DNA of 64,000 nucleotides, taken from the NCBI GenBank assembly GCA_029319145.1, contig CP119753.1, forward strand, positions 3,720,001 through 3,784,000, given 5' to 3'. How positions within the stretch are numbered: the stretch's first letter is position 1; every line of letters begins with the position of its first letter. The position numbers and the translations under genes were made by a program. The DNA is from Microbacter sp. GSS18 (lineage in GTDB: Bacteria; Actinomycetota; Actinomycetes; Actinomycetales; Microbacteriaceae). Below are positions 51,471-60,578 of this stretch, one piece after another. Below the pieces are notes generated by a model that worked only from the letters and a program-made list of their open reading frames with translations, was not told where the DNA came from and did no database searches.

Positions 51471-52385
51471 TCAGCCCTTGACGGCGCCCTGCGTGACGCC
51501 CTCCATGACCCACCGCTGCGTGAACAGGTAGACCACGATCGCCGGGGCCATCGCCATCAGGTACGACGCGAACGACACGTTGTAGTTGTTGCTGAACTGC
51601 GTCTGGAAGATGCTCTGCACCACCGGCAGCGTCTGCAGCGCCGGCTGCGAGGTGATCAGGGACGGCATCATGAAGTCGTTCCAGGAGGCGAGGAAGGCGA
51701 AGATGCCGATCGTGGCGCTCATCGGCGCGAGGAGCGGGAAGATGAGGCGCCAGAACGTCTGCCAGGTCGTGGCTCCGTCGATGCGGGCGCTCTCTTCGAG
51801 TTCGAGCGGGATCGAGCGCAGGAACGCCGTGAACAGCAGGATGCTGAAGCTGAGCTGGAACATGATGTGCAGCAGCGTGACGCCGATGGGATTGTCGAGC
51901 CCCAGCAGCCCGGTGAGCTGGATCTGCGGCAGCGCGACGACCGGGAACGGCAGGAACATCGCCGCGAGCAGGTAGAAGAACGACCAGCGGAACAGCCGCC
52001 GATCCCAGTTGCGCGAGATGGCGAAGGACGCGAGCGCGGCCAGGAGGATGGTGCCGGCGACCGTGCCGGCTGTGACCAGCGTCGAGATCAGCAGCGCGAC
52101 CGGGAAGTTCGTCAGCTCCCAGGCGGCGACGAAGCCCTCGATCGAGAACGGCGCCGGCAGCGAGAAGGCGTTGCCGTCGGCCGCCTGGGACTGGGTCTTG
52201 AACGCCATCGACAGCGTCACATACAGGGGCACCAGGACGGTGATCGCGCAGAGGATCAGGACGATGGTCGTCGACCAGCTGATGCGCTCCCTGCCGACGC
52301 GTCGTCGCTTGGGCGTGGGGACGGTGTGCTCGAGGACCTCTTCGGCCTCGCTGGCCTGGAATGCGAGAGCGGGCTGGACGGACAT
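51471..52385 (-). CDS. Sugar ABC transporter permease, MalG-like
   Basis: 304 residues, about six membrane segments. The EAA loop ARIDGATTWQTFWRLIFPLL is intact. The long N-terminal cytoplasmic tail and C-terminal QRWVMEGVTQGAVKG are typical of CUT1 MalG-type subunits. Start ATG 52385 overlaps the stop of the MalF-like gene by 1 nt. Confidence 0.9.
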   Translation of the reverse strand: MSVQPALAFQASEAEEVLEHTVPTPKRRRVGRERISWSTTIVLILCAITVLVPLYVTLSMAFKTQSQAADGNAFSLPAPFSIEGFVAAWELTNFPVALLISTLVTAGTVAGTILLAALASFAISRNWDRRLFRWSFFYLLAAMFLPFPVVALPQIQLTGLLGLDNPIGVTLLHIMFQLSFSILLFTAFLRSIPLELEESARIDGATTWQTFWRLIFPLLAPMSATIGIFAFLASWNDFMMPSLITSQPALQTLPVVQSIFQTQFSNNYNVSFASYLMAMAPAIVVYLFTQRWVMEGVTQGAVKG

Positions 52386-53296
52386 CAGAAGGAGCTCCTT
52401 CCCCGCGTGATCGACAGCTGTGCTGCGGAGATCACGATGACGATGATGAAGAACAGGGTGGCGTTGGCCATCTGGTAGGCGTAATCGCCCCCGGTGAAGC
52501 CGGTGACGATGGTCATGGCGATGCTTCGCGTGGCGGTTCCCGGGCCGCCGTCGGTGAGGCCGACGATGATGTCGTAGGCGTTGAGGAAGTTCTTGAAGCC
52601 GAGGATGACGTTGATGACGACGTAGCCGGCGACCAGTGGCAGCGTGATTCGCAGGAGCTGCTGCCGCTTGCTCGCACCGTCGATGTCGGCGGCCTCGTAG
52701 ACCTCACCGGGGATCGACAGGAGGCCCGCGATGTAGATCAGGAGCGTTCCGGGGATCGCCTGCCACGCGGTGACGATGACGATCGCCACCCACGCCCAAT
52801 CCGGATTCGCCAGGATGCTCTCGCTCAGGACGTTCAGCCCCAGCGCCTGCCCGACCGCGGGCACGGAGTTGGAGAACAGGAAGTTGAAGACGTAGGCGAT
52901 GATGATGCCCGAGATGACCATCGGGATCACGAAGATCGCCCGCAGGCCCGTCTTGAACCGGATGCTGGCGGTCAGCCCGACCGCCAGCAGGAACGCGATC
53001 ACGTTGACGGCGATGACCGTGACGATGGCGAAGCCGAACGTGAACAGGTAGCTCTGCAGTATGGCCGGGTCGGAGAAGATCGCGACGTAGTTGATGAAGC
53101 CGACGAACTCCCAGTCGCCGAAGCCGATCGAGTTGGTGAAGCTGAAGAAGATCCCGATGACCGCCGGAACGGTGATCGCGAGCGTGAACAGGATCAGGCT
53201 CGGGAGGAGGAAGAGGTAGTAGACGCCGTCGACTTTGCGACGGGAGCGGACGTCGGCCCCCGGGGGGACGGTGACGACAGCGGTGGTGCTGGCCAT
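52385..53296 (-). CDS. Sugar ABC transporter permease, MalF-like
   Basis: 303 residues, six membrane segments. EAA loop AADIDGASKRQQLLRITLPL is visible, and GGPGTATRSIAMTIV lies near the end. Partner of the MalG-like subunit; no ATPase is encoded here, so a shared MsiK-type ATPase elsewhere is expected, as in other actinobacteria. Confidence 0.9.
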   Translation of the reverse strand: MASTTAVVTVPPGADVRSRRKVDGVYYLFLLPSLILFTLAITVPAVIGIFFSFTNSIGFGDWEFVGFINYVAIFSDPAILQSYLFTFGFAIVTVIAVNVIAFLLAVGLTASIRFKTGLRAIFVIPMVISGIIIAYVFNFLFSNSVPAVGQALGLNVLSESILANPDWAWVAIVIVTAWQAIPGTLLIYIAGLLSIPGEVYEAADIDGASKRQQLLRITLPLVAGYVVINVILGFKNFLNAYDIIVGLTDGGPGTATRSIAMTIVTGFTGGDYAYQMANATLFFIIVIVISAAQLSITRGRSSF

Positions 53297-53326
53297 GGTG
53301 TTGGTCCTATCCGTTCGAGTCGGGGG

Positions 53327-54601
53327 TCACTGCCGCAGCGCGACGCGCGCCCAGTCGGCATCCATCGTCTGGAGGGTCTGCTCCGGATCGGCGCCGAGCA
53401 CGATGCCCTGCAGATAGTTGTGGACGGGAATCGTCTGCGGGACCTGCTGCGTCGCGCCCTGGTAGAACGCCGCGCGGTCGAAGTACTCCTTCATCCCGGT
53501 GATGCGGGGGTCGGTCACGGGGGCGGCATCGACGGTCGTGCCGTAGCCGAGCTGCGCGGCGTTGTAGGCGTCCATGACGTCCTGCTGGAACAGGTAGCTG
53601 AGGAAGGCCCGGGCCGCCTCCTGGTGCGGCGACACTTCGGGTATCCACGCCGCGAGGTCCAGATTCACGCGGACCTTCAGGTCGCCGGGATCATCCGTCA
53701 TCGGTAGCGGGAAGGTGCCGAGCTCCAGGTCGGGGGCCGTCTTCGCGATCTCCCCGAACGCCCACGGCCCCTGGAGGTACATCGCGGCCTCGCCCTGGGC
53801 GAAGGCGAGGTTGCCGTCACCGTACCCGCGGCTGGGCGCATCCTGGTTCGTGTAGGCGTCGCTGAGCTCCAGCATCTTGGCGACGGGCTCTGCCATCGTC
53901 TTCTCGAACGACACGGGCGAGTCCGGACCGACGTCGGTGCCCAGCGCGTTCATCTCGTCGTAGAACCCGGCGACGTCGACCATGCCGCCGACGCTGTAGT
54001 CGAACCACCCCTGGCCGACGGTCCACGGATCGGCGAACGTCGCGTAGAACGGGGTGATGCCGGCGGCCTCGAGCGTGTCGCACACCTCCAGCAGCTCATC
54101 CCACGTCGTGGGGACCTCGAGGCCCTGGTCGGCGAAGATCTCCTTGTTGTAGATGACGGATGCCGCCATCACCGAGTACGGCAGCACGCTGGTCCGCCCC
54201 GGGTAGGTGGCGTACTGGTCCACGAGCGCCTGCACCTCGGGCAGGATCCGGTCCGCCTCGGGCATGTCCGAGAGGTCGCTCAGGGCGCCGCGCTCCATGA
54301 AGCGCGCCATCTCCATGTTGTAGTTCAGCAGCGCGAGGTCGGGCGGGTTGCCCCGGACGAAGCCCGCCTGCAGGTTGGCGGACGTGTCGAAGACGACGTG
54401 GACGTCGTCCTGCGACTGGTTGTACTCCTCGATCAGGTCGCGGAAGTACGGAATGGCTTCGGGCTTGCTGAGGTGGAAGGTGATCGACTCGGGGCCGCCG
54501 CCACCGGCGCCGGCCGCGCAGCCGCCGATGACGCCCGTCACCGTCATCAGCGCGACCACCGCCCCGGCGCGAAGCGCTCTGCTGCGTGAATTCTCTGGCA
54601 C
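53327..54601 (-). CDS. Sugar ABC transporter substrate-binding lipoprotein
   Basis: 424 residues. Lipobox VIGGC with Cys28, then a CUT1 periplasmic-binding fold (LVDQYATYPGRTSVLPYSV, FAQGEAAMYLQGPWAFGEIA, and ARAFLSYLFQQDVMDAYN). It would catch maltodextrin-, isomaltose- or trehalose-like sugars outside the cell. First gene of the operon, with a LacI-type operator 39 bp before the start. Confidence 0.9.
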   Translation of the reverse strand: MPENSRSRALRAGAVVALMTVTGVIGGCAAGAGGGGPESITFHLSKPEAIPYFRDLIEEYNQSQDDVHVVFDTSANLQAGFVRGNPPDLALLNYNMEMARFMERGALSDLSDMPEADRILPEVQALVDQYATYPGRTSVLPYSVMAASVIYNKEIFADQGLEVPTTWDELLEVCDTLEAAGITPFYATFADPWTVGQGWFDYSVGGMVDVAGFYDEMNALGTDVGPDSPVSFEKTMAEPVAKMLELSDAYTNQDAPSRGYGDGNLAFAQGEAAMYLQGPWAFGEIAKTAPDLELGTFPLPMTDDPGDLKVRVNLDLAAWIPEVSPHQEAARAFLSYLFQQDVMDAYNAAQLGYGTTVDAAPVTDPRITGMKEYFDRAAFYQGATQQVPQTIPVHNYLQGIVLGADPEQTLQTMDADWARVALRQ

Positions 54602-54639
54602 GTCGTCGTCCCTTCTCCGGCTGCGTCGCCGAATGCATT

Positions 54640-54651
54640 GGAAGCGTTTCC
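54640..54651. promoter_or_regulatory. LacI-family operator 1
   Basis: GGAAGCGTTTCC, the inverse of the second site. It lies in front of the binding-protein gene. The two cores are 67 bp apart. Confidence 0.75.
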
Positions 54652-54706
54652 GATAGAGAACTACAAATCTGGTCGGGAGTCAAGGCCTATCAAAGGAATA
54701 TACGTC

Positions 54707-54718
54707 GGAAACGCTTCC
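54707..54718. promoter_or_regulatory. LacI-family operator 2
   Basis: GGAAACGCTTCC, palindrome-like GAAACGCTTCC of the LacI/GalR type with a central CG, in front of the regulator gene and over its -35 region. Confidence 0.75.
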
Positions 54719-54747
54719 ATACCTCCGGAAAGCGATAGCCTCACTGC

Positions 54748-55782
54748 GTGGCTTCCAATGAGAACGTCCTCATGCGCGACGTCGCGCAGCGTGCCGGCGT
54801 CGGCGTCGCGACGGTGTCGAGGGCGCTCAGCGGCGCCCCCGGCGTCTCGCCGGTCACACGCGCGCGCATCCAGGAGATCGCCCGCGCCATGGGCTACGTC
54901 GTCTCGCCCGAGGCGTCCCGTCTGGCCAAGGGAGTGACGGGGCGGGTCGCGGTGGTCGTGCCGCATGTCTCCCGGTGGTTCTTCGGCGCCGTCGTCGAGG
55001 GGATCGAGCGGGTGCTCGGCCCGACGGGGACGGATGTGCTGCTCTATCAGGTGCCCGACGAAGCGTCGCGCCACCGCTTCTTCAGCGAGCTGCCGGCGCG
55101 GCGCAAGGTCGACGGTGCCATCGTCGTGGGAATCCCCATCGATACGGACGAGGAGCGCGCGCTCCACACCCTCGGCGTCCAGATCGTGACGGTGAGCGGC
55201 ATCATCGTGTCGGGTCGCGGCGACACGTCGGTGTTCCCCTCTGTGAGGGTCGACGATGCGGCGGCCGCGCGTCAGGCAGCCGCTCATCTGCTCGCGCTCG
55301 GTCACCGACGCATCGGCGTGATCGGCTCGCGGGAGCCCACCATCCCGGAGTGGTTCGTCGACATTCCGCGCGCACAGGGGTTCAGCGAGGCGCTCACCGA
55401 AGCAGGGCATCCGCTCGAGCCCGAGATGATCGTGAACGTCGACTGGAATCCCGAGAACGCCGCGCGCGCCGCCGGCCGGCTGCTCAGTGCCTCGCCGCCG
55501 CCGACGGCGGTCTTCGCCCACTCGGACGAGCTGGCCGTCGCCGTGATGCGGACCATCCGGCGCGCCGGCCTGCGCGTGCCCGAGGACATCTCGGTGATGG
55601 GCGTCGACGACCATCCCATCGCCGCGCTGACCGACCTGACGACCATCGCGCAGCCGGCGGCCGAGCAGGGCGAAGAGGCGGCCACGATGATGCTCGACCT
55701 GCTGGCCGGCCGGGAGACCGAGACACAGGTCCTGCTGCCGACGATGCTCGTCCCGCGCGGCAGCACGGCGCGCCCGAGATAG
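54748..55782 (+). CDS. LacI-family repressor of the sugar operon
   Basis: 344 residues. HTH at the N-terminus (VLMRDVAQRAGVGVATVSRAL, hinge SPEASRLAKG) and a periplasmic-binding-like effector domain (RVAVVVPHVSRWFF, VMGVDDHPIAALTDLTTI). GTG 54748 is 6 nt past TAGCCT (54736-54741), a leaderless start. Divergent from the ABC operon, with two operators between. Likely responds to a maltodextrin-type sugar. Confidence 0.9.
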   Translation: MASNENVLMRDVAQRAGVGVATVSRALSGAPGVSPVTRARIQEIARAMGYVVSPEASRLAKGVTGRVAVVVPHVSRWFFGAVVEGIERVLGPTGTDVLLYQVPDEASRHRFFSELPARRKVDGAIVVGIPIDTDEERALHTLGVQIVTVSGIIVSGRGDTSVFPSVRVDDAAAARQAAAHLLALGHRRIGVIGSREPTIPEWFVDIPRAQGFSEALTEAGHPLEPEMIVNVDWNPENAARAAGRLLSASPPPTAVFAHSDELAVAVMRTIRRAGLRVPEDISVMGVDDHPIAALTDLTTIAQPAAEQGEEAATMMLDLLAGRETETQVLLPTMLVPRGSTARPR

Positions 55783-55820
55783 CGCGCCCGAGACGCCCGC
55801 CGGGCACTGTTCTGGGCGCG
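55783..55820. terminator. Bidirectional hairpin
   Basis: CGCGCCC (55783-55789) and GGGCGCG (55814-55820) between the convergent LacI and acyltransferase genes. Confidence 0.5.
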
Positions 55821-55827
55821 ACGACGG

Positions 55828-57924
55828 TCAGCGCGGCGACGCGCTCACGCACAGACTCGCGTGCTCGAGCGCATCGTCCCGGCACGCGGCCAGGGCCGCG
55901 CGCAGCGGCACGGCGAGCGTGCTGGCGAACGTGTTCGTGAAGTGGTTCCGATCGCGGTACGCCAGGACGTCGCCGATGACCGGCACGCACTGCATCGTGG
56001 TGCACAGCGCATCGCTGAGATCGAGAACGGCGATATCCTCGGGCACGTCCGCGTCGGCGAGCAGAGCGTCGAGATCGCCGAAGATCTCGTTCGCGGGCCG
56101 CGCGCAGTCGGCGATCACGTCGGCGGCGAGGACGCACTCCGGCACCGGCTGGAGGAAGCGTGGGGTGTCGCGGATGCCGACGACGCTCACACCCATCTCG
56201 ACCAGCCAGCGCCATCCCTCGACCTGATCGGCCGGAGGCGCCACCTCGCCGTTGTGGACCGTCGTCCACGTGAGGATCACGACCACGACGTCCGGCGGAT
56301 CCGTGCGCAGCGCTTCGGTCACATTCGCCGACCACGCGCGGCAGGGCCGTGCGTCATCGCCGGATTCGGCCAGCCCCCAGCGGCACGCATGCTTGACCAC
56401 GGCGCTCAGATGCCAGGACTCGTCCTCTGCCACCACCTCCCACGCGGGAATCCAGTGCTCGGTGTGGGAGCCGCCGAGGAGCAGGACATCCAGCGTCGCG
56501 TCCTCGGGCTGCACGATCTCGCACACCACCGCCTCCTGCCCGAGGGTGGTGCGGTCGGGAGCCCGTGGGCACTCGTGGCCGTCGACGAGGATGTCGTCGT
56601 GCGCGGCGAACCACGCGCTCGGCCGGAACTCCGAGACGGCGCCGGCCTGCGGCGCCGCGGCGGCGCCCGGGTGCCCGGCCGACGGCTCCGAGACCGCCGC
56701 GCGCTCGCGGTCGATCACCGCGGTCATCGCGAAGACGCCGGCGAGAGCCGTCGAGCCCACCACGACCAGCGGAACGGCGGTCATGGTCAGGAGTCGACGA
56801 GGAGACACGCGCGGGCGGAGCCGGACCACGGGTCGCTCCAGCAGATGGTAGGTGAGGATCGACAGGACGAGCGAGATCCCGAGCACCACGAACGCGCCGA
56901 CGGTGCCCAGTTCGGGATGACCGCGGGACGCGACGTAGAACACGGCGACGGGCCAGTGCCACAGATACAGCGGGTACGACAGGTCGGCCAGCCACACCAG
57001 CGGTCGTGATGTCAGGATGCGACCGGCAGGCCCCCGGTCGCCGGCGGCGAGGACGATGAGGGCCGCACCTCCGACCGGCCACAGGGCCGCCGGTCCGGGG
57101 AACAGCGAACCGCCGTCGAAGAGGAACCCGCTGGAGATCACCATCGCGAGGCCGACCATCGCGAGCAGCGACCGCGTGCGGGCGCCGAAGCGGAGGCGTG
57201 TCGCGACGAGGCCCAGGAGCGCACCCGCTCCGATCTCCCAGAACCGGGTGAACGAGTCGAAGTAGGCCACCATCTGGTCGACGCGGACGAACCACATCGC
57301 ATACGCGAAGGATCCTGCGGTCGCGAGCGCCGTCACGGTGATCAGGATGCGGCCGGCCAGGCCGCGGTCGGCCCGCGCGAGCGCCAGGGTCGCCAGCACC
57401 ACGATGGGCCACAGCAGCAGGAACTGCCCCTGGATGGCGAGCGACCAGAAATGCTGCAGCGGATCCGCTGCCGACGACACCGCGCCGTACGCGAGACCCG
57501 TTTCGATCAGCTGCCAGTTCTGGTAGTAGAACGCGGATGCCGCCAGTTCCCGCCCCACGTCGATCCAGCGCGTCGCCGGGAGCACCGCGACGGTGGCCAC
57601 CCCGACGGCGAGGAGGACGACGGTCGCGGACGGGAACAGCCGCGACGCAGCGCGCGAGTAGTGTCGCGTCACGGAGAAGCCGGGGCGACCGAAGCGGGAC
57701 AGGACCTCGCGGGCGGCCAGAAAGCCGGTGACGAAGAGGAACACGTCCACGCCACCCGAGACCCTGCCGGCCCCGAGAAGATGGAAGACGACGACCAGCG
57801 TGAGCGCGACGCCGCGCAGGCCCTGCAACTCGGCGATGAAGCCGCTCGGGGACGCGTTCGATGTCCGCGAGCCAACATCGAACGCTGTCGCCACCCCGAC
57901 CCTCCCCGCGATCCCCAGGGACAC
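55828..57924 (-). CDS. Acyltransferase 3 with fused SGNH domain (OafB-like)
   Basis: 698 residues. About ten membrane segments in residues 25-400 (GFIAELQGLRGVALTLVVVF, SYPLYLWHWPVAVFYV), the acyltransferase-3 family, then an extracellular SGNH hydrolase-like domain (GGSHTEHWIPAWEVV with the Ser; YRDRNHFTN with the Asp/His). Such proteins O-acetylate cell-surface polysaccharides or glycolipids. The acceptor is unknown and no glycan cluster is nearby. Confidence 0.85.
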   Translation of the reverse strand: MSLGIAGRVGVATAFDVGSRTSNASPSGFIAELQGLRGVALTLVVVFHLLGAGRVSGGVDVFLFVTGFLAAREVLSRFGRPGFSVTRHYSRAASRLFPSATVVLLAVGVATVAVLPATRWIDVGRELAASAFYYQNWQLIETGLAYGAVSSAADPLQHFWSLAIQGQFLLLWPIVVLATLALARADRGLAGRILITVTALATAGSFAYAMWFVRVDQMVAYFDSFTRFWEIGAGALLGLVATRLRFGARTRSLLAMVGLAMVISSGFLFDGGSLFPGPAALWPVGGAALIVLAAGDRGPAGRILTSRPLVWLADLSYPLYLWHWPVAVFYVASRGHPELGTVGAFVVLGISLVLSILTYHLLERPVVRLRPRVSPRRLLTMTAVPLVVVGSTALAGVFAMTAVIDRERAAVSEPSAGHPGAAAAPQAGAVSEFRPSAWFAAHDDILVDGHECPRAPDRTTLGQEAVVCEIVQPEDATLDVLLLGGSHTEHWIPAWEVVAEDESWHLSAVVKHACRWGLAESGDDARPCRAWSANVTEALRTDPPDVVVVILTWTTVHNGEVAPPADQVEGWRWLVEMGVSVVGIRDTPRFLQPVPECVLAADVIADCARPANEIFGDLDALLADADVPEDIAVLDLSDALCTTMQCVPVIGDVLAYRDRNHFTNTFASTLAVPLRAALAACRDDALEHASLCVSASPR

Positions 57925-58139
57925 ATTGCACGACAGGCGACCCGCGAGGCAAACCGGCGCCGTCCAGGGCTCTCCGCGCCGGCTCGAGGAGGCGCCGTCA
58001 GCGGTCCCTGAGGCTCATCGACCCGCATTCGAGCCGCCGCCCCGGCCGCGGAGGGGACCGACGGTCCCGCCGCGTGCCCGGCCAATCCCGCGCGTCCGCG
58101 GGCCCGGTGCGTAGACTCACGCACGACGGAGGAGGATGC

Positions 58140-58463
58140 ATGGCCGAAGAGGCGCCGCGCCAGTTCGAGATCGATCTGCCCCCGGAGCTGATCGGCGGTG
58201 CCTACGCCGACTTCGCGAACGTGTGGCACACGCCCACGGTGTTCGTGATGGACTTCCTCACGCTCGCCAAGCCGCCGAGCGACCACGTCGATCCCGAGAC
58301 CGGCGAGCGTCGCACGCTCGTGCCGGCGCGCGTCGTCAGTCGCATCCGCATTCCTCCCGAGCAGGTCTTCGAACTCGCGAAGGCCCTGACCCAGCAGCTG
58401 GAGTTCTGGGAGCAGGAGACCGGCCGGCGCAAGCCGCCGGACTCGCTCCTCGAGGACGAGTAG
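58140..58463 (+). CDS. DUF3467 protein
   Basis: 107 residues. Whole protein matches DUF3467: LPPELIGGAYADFANVWHTP, FVMDFLTLAKP, RVVSRIRIPPEQVFELAKAL. Function unknown, soluble. GGAGGAGG precedes ATG 58140. Confidence 0.85.
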   Translation: MAEEAPRQFEIDLPPELIGGAYADFANVWHTPTVFVMDFLTLAKPPSDHVDPETGERRTLVPARVVSRIRIPPEQVFELAKALTQQLEFWEQETGRRKPPDSLLEDE

Positions 58464-58606
58464 GCCGCGCGCGAGGGGCTGTCAACCCCCGCTCTCGTGC
58501 CCGGCGCTCGACATAGCCTGGCGATGCGCCAACCGGCGCACGTGCGGTGCCCGTTCGGCGAGGGGCGGGCACCGCACCGCCCTCGGCGCCACCCGCGCGG
58601 GCTGGA

Positions 58607-59239
58607 TCAGACGGTGCCGTACAGGCGGTCGCCCGCGTCGCCGAGGCCCGGGACGATGTAGCCCTTCTCGTTGAGCTTCTGGTCCATCGCGCCGAGCACG
58701 AGCGTCACATCGCGGCCGTCGACCTGCTTCTCGATCGCCGCGACACCCTCGGGAGCGCCCAGCAGGCAGATCGCGGTGACGTCCTGCGCGCCGCGCGCGA
58801 ACAGGAACTCGATCGCGGCGCCCAGCGACCCGCCGGTGGCGAGCATCGGGTCGAGCACGAAGCACTGGCGGTCGCTGAGGTCGTCGGGCAGGCGCTCGGC
58901 GTACGTCGATGGCTCGAGCGTCTCTTCGTTGCGGACCATGCCCAGGAACCCGACCTCGGCGGTGGGGATGAGCTTGACCATGCCCTCGAGCATGCCCAGT
59001 CCCGCGCGCAGGATCGGCACGACGAGGGGACGGGGCTCGCTGATGCGCACGCCTGTGGTCCCCGTCACCGGCGTCTTGATGTCGACGCTCTCGACGCGGA
59101 CGTTGCGGGTCGCCTCGTACGCCAGCAGCGTCACGAGTTCCTCGGTGAGCTGGCGGAACACCGGCGACGGCGTGCGCTCGTCGCGCAGGGCGGTGAGCTT
59201 GTGGGTGATGAGCGGGTGTTCGGCGACGTGCAGGCGCAT
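58607..59239 (-). CDS. upp: Uracil phosphoribosyltransferase
   Basis: 210 residues, standard length. [16 protein letters not shown] start ([15 protein letters not shown]), PRPP loop [19 protein letters not shown] and the C-terminal [16 protein letters not shown]. It converts uracil and PRPP to UMP in pyrimidine salvage. ATG 59239 with TAACCT (59246-59251, minus strand) 6 nt upstream. Divergent from tadA. Confidence 0.96.
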   Translation of the reverse strand: MRLHVAEHPLITHKLTALRDERTPSPVFRQLTEELVTLLAYEATRNVRVESVDIKTPVTGTTGVRISEPRPLVVPILRAGLGMLEGMVKLIPTAEVGFLGMVRNEETLEPSTYAERLPDDLSDRQCFVLDPMLATGGSLGAAIEFLFARGAQDVTAICLLGAPEGVAAIEKQVDGRDVTLVLGAMDQKLNEKGYIVPGLGDAGDRLYGTV

Positions 59240-59245
59240 ACGCTC

Positions 59246-59270
59246 AGGTTAGCCGGTGACGTCCTACCCT
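59246..59270. promoter_or_regulatory. Back-to-back -10 boxes of upp and tadA
   Basis: Minus TAACCT (59246-59251) serves upp and plus TACCCT (59265-59270) serves tadA, each exactly 6 nt from its start codon. The two starts are 37 bp apart, so the -35 regions overlap into the opposite gene. Confidence 0.6.
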
Positions 59271-59276
59271 CGTGAT

Positions 59277-59738
59277 GTGGACATCGCCGCGTCGGACCAG
59301 GCCGCCATGGAGCGCGCGCTCGAACTCGCCGCCGCCGCCGGAGAGGCCGGCGACGTGCCGGTCGGGGCGGTGGTGACGGATGCCGACGGCACCGTCATCG
59401 GCGAGGGACGCAACGTCCGCGAGGTCACCCACGATCCCACCGGGCACGCCGAGATCGAGGCGATGCGGCGCGCCGCGGCCGCCATCGAATCGTGGAACCT
59501 CGAGGGCTGCACGCTCGTGGTCACGCTCGAGCCGTGCGTCATGTGCGCGGGCGCGCTGCTGCAGGCACGCATCTCACGGCTTGTCTTCGGAGCCTGGGAC
59601 GACAAGGCCGGCGCCGCCGGCTCGATGTACGACGTCGTGCGCGACCGTCGCCTGCCGTACCGCGCCGAGGTGATCGGGGGCGTGGAGGCGGAGGCCGCGA
59701 CGGCCCTGCTGCGGGACTTCTTCGCCGACCGGCGCTGA
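59277..59738 (+). CDS. tadA: tRNA adenosine(34) deaminase-type nucleoside deaminase
   Basis: 153 residues. Zinc motifs His57-Ala-Glu59 (TGHAEIEAM) and Pro86-Cys87-Val-Met-Cys90 (EPCVMCAGAL) are those of TadA, which changes A34 to inosine in tRNA-Arg(ACG). GTG 59277 is chosen because TACCCT lies exactly 6 nt upstream; longer N-terminal frames add nothing. Confidence 0.9.
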   Translation: MDIAASDQAAMERALELAAAAGEAGDVPVGAVVTDADGTVIGEGRNVREVTHDPTGHAEIEAMRRAAAAIESWNLEGCTLVVTLEPCVMCAGALLQARISRLVFGAWDDKAGAAGSMYDVVRDRRLPYRAEVIGGVEAEAATALLRDFFADRR

Positions 59739-59810
59739 CGCGGTCAGCCCTCCGAAAGACGGGGGATAACCCGGTGTCCGCGCCCTCCCGTCGTCCCTAG
59801 CGTGAAGCTC

Positions 59811-60578
59811 ATGGCCGCGTCGACCACCACCTCGCACACCCCCTCGCCCGCCCCTGCATCGCCCGGGCCCGCGCCGGCGGCATCCGCTCCGCCGATGCTC
59901 CGCTCCCGCGTGGGCTGGACCTTCGTGGTGCTCTCGGCTCTGGCGATCGTCGCCTTCGCGGCCGTCCCCTATGCCACCGGCCCGCTCGACGCTCTCGCCG
60001 AGCAGCAGGTGGGACTCGCCGAGGCCTACGCGGCGCAGCCGCCGGTCGTCCAGCTCGCCCTCTACGTCCACATCGCGGGCGGGTCGATCGCCCTCGTGCT
60101 CGGCGCCCTGCAGTTCTGGCGCGGTCTGCGCGACCGCCTGCCGAACGTGCACCGCTGGTCCGGACGGACCTACCTCGTCTCGGTGGGGCTCGGCGGTGCC
60201 GCCGGGCTGGCGATCTCGTTCGTCAGCCCTGCCGGCTGGGTCGGGCTGTTCGGCTTCGGAGCGCTCGCCGTGCTGTGGCTGCTGACCGGCTGGCGCGCCT
60301 ACCGGGCGATCCGCCGCGGCGACGTCGCGACGCACCAGTCATGGATGATCCGCAACTACGCCCTGACGTTCGCCGCGGTCACCCTGAGGCTCTGGCTGCC
60401 GCTGCTGCTGCTCCTGCCGCTGTGGCTCGGCATGCCGTGGGACTTCGACGCGGCGTGGGCGAACGCGTACGCGGCCGTGCCGTTCCTCGCGTGGATGCCG
60501 AACCTGCTCGTCGCGGAGTGGCTCATCCGCCGCCGCGGCCTGCCGTCGTATCGCCTGACGCCCGCGGCGCAGTCCTAG
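59811..60578 (+). CDS. DUF2306 membrane protein
   Basis: 255 residues. Pro/Ser/Ala-rich tail, then ~6-7 membrane segments with LALYVHIAGGSIALVLGALQF, LPNVHRWSGRTYL and HQSWMIRNYALTFAAVTLR, the DUF2306 histidine/tryptophan pattern. Function unknown. ATG 59811 with TAGCGT (59798-59803) 7 nt before. Its stop codon overlaps the stop of the next gene (CTAG). Confidence 0.8.
   Translation: MAASTTTSHTPSPAPASPGPAPAASAPPMLRSRVGWTFVVLSALAIVAFAAVPYATGPLDALAEQQVGLAEAYAAQPPVVQLALYVHIAGGSIALVLGALQFWRGLRDRLPNVHRWSGRTYLVSVGLGGAAGLAISFVSPAGWVGLFGFGALAVLWLLTGWRAYRAIRRGDVATHQSWMIRNYALTFAAVTLRLWLPLLLLLPLWLGMPWDFDAAWANAYAAVPFLAWMPNLLVAEWLIRRRGLPSYRLTPAAQS

Noticed and set aside
52385..54601. Missing ATPase in the sugar ABC operon as a sign of decay
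   Set aside because: Actinobacterial CUT1 importers commonly use a shared MsiK ATPase encoded elsewhere.
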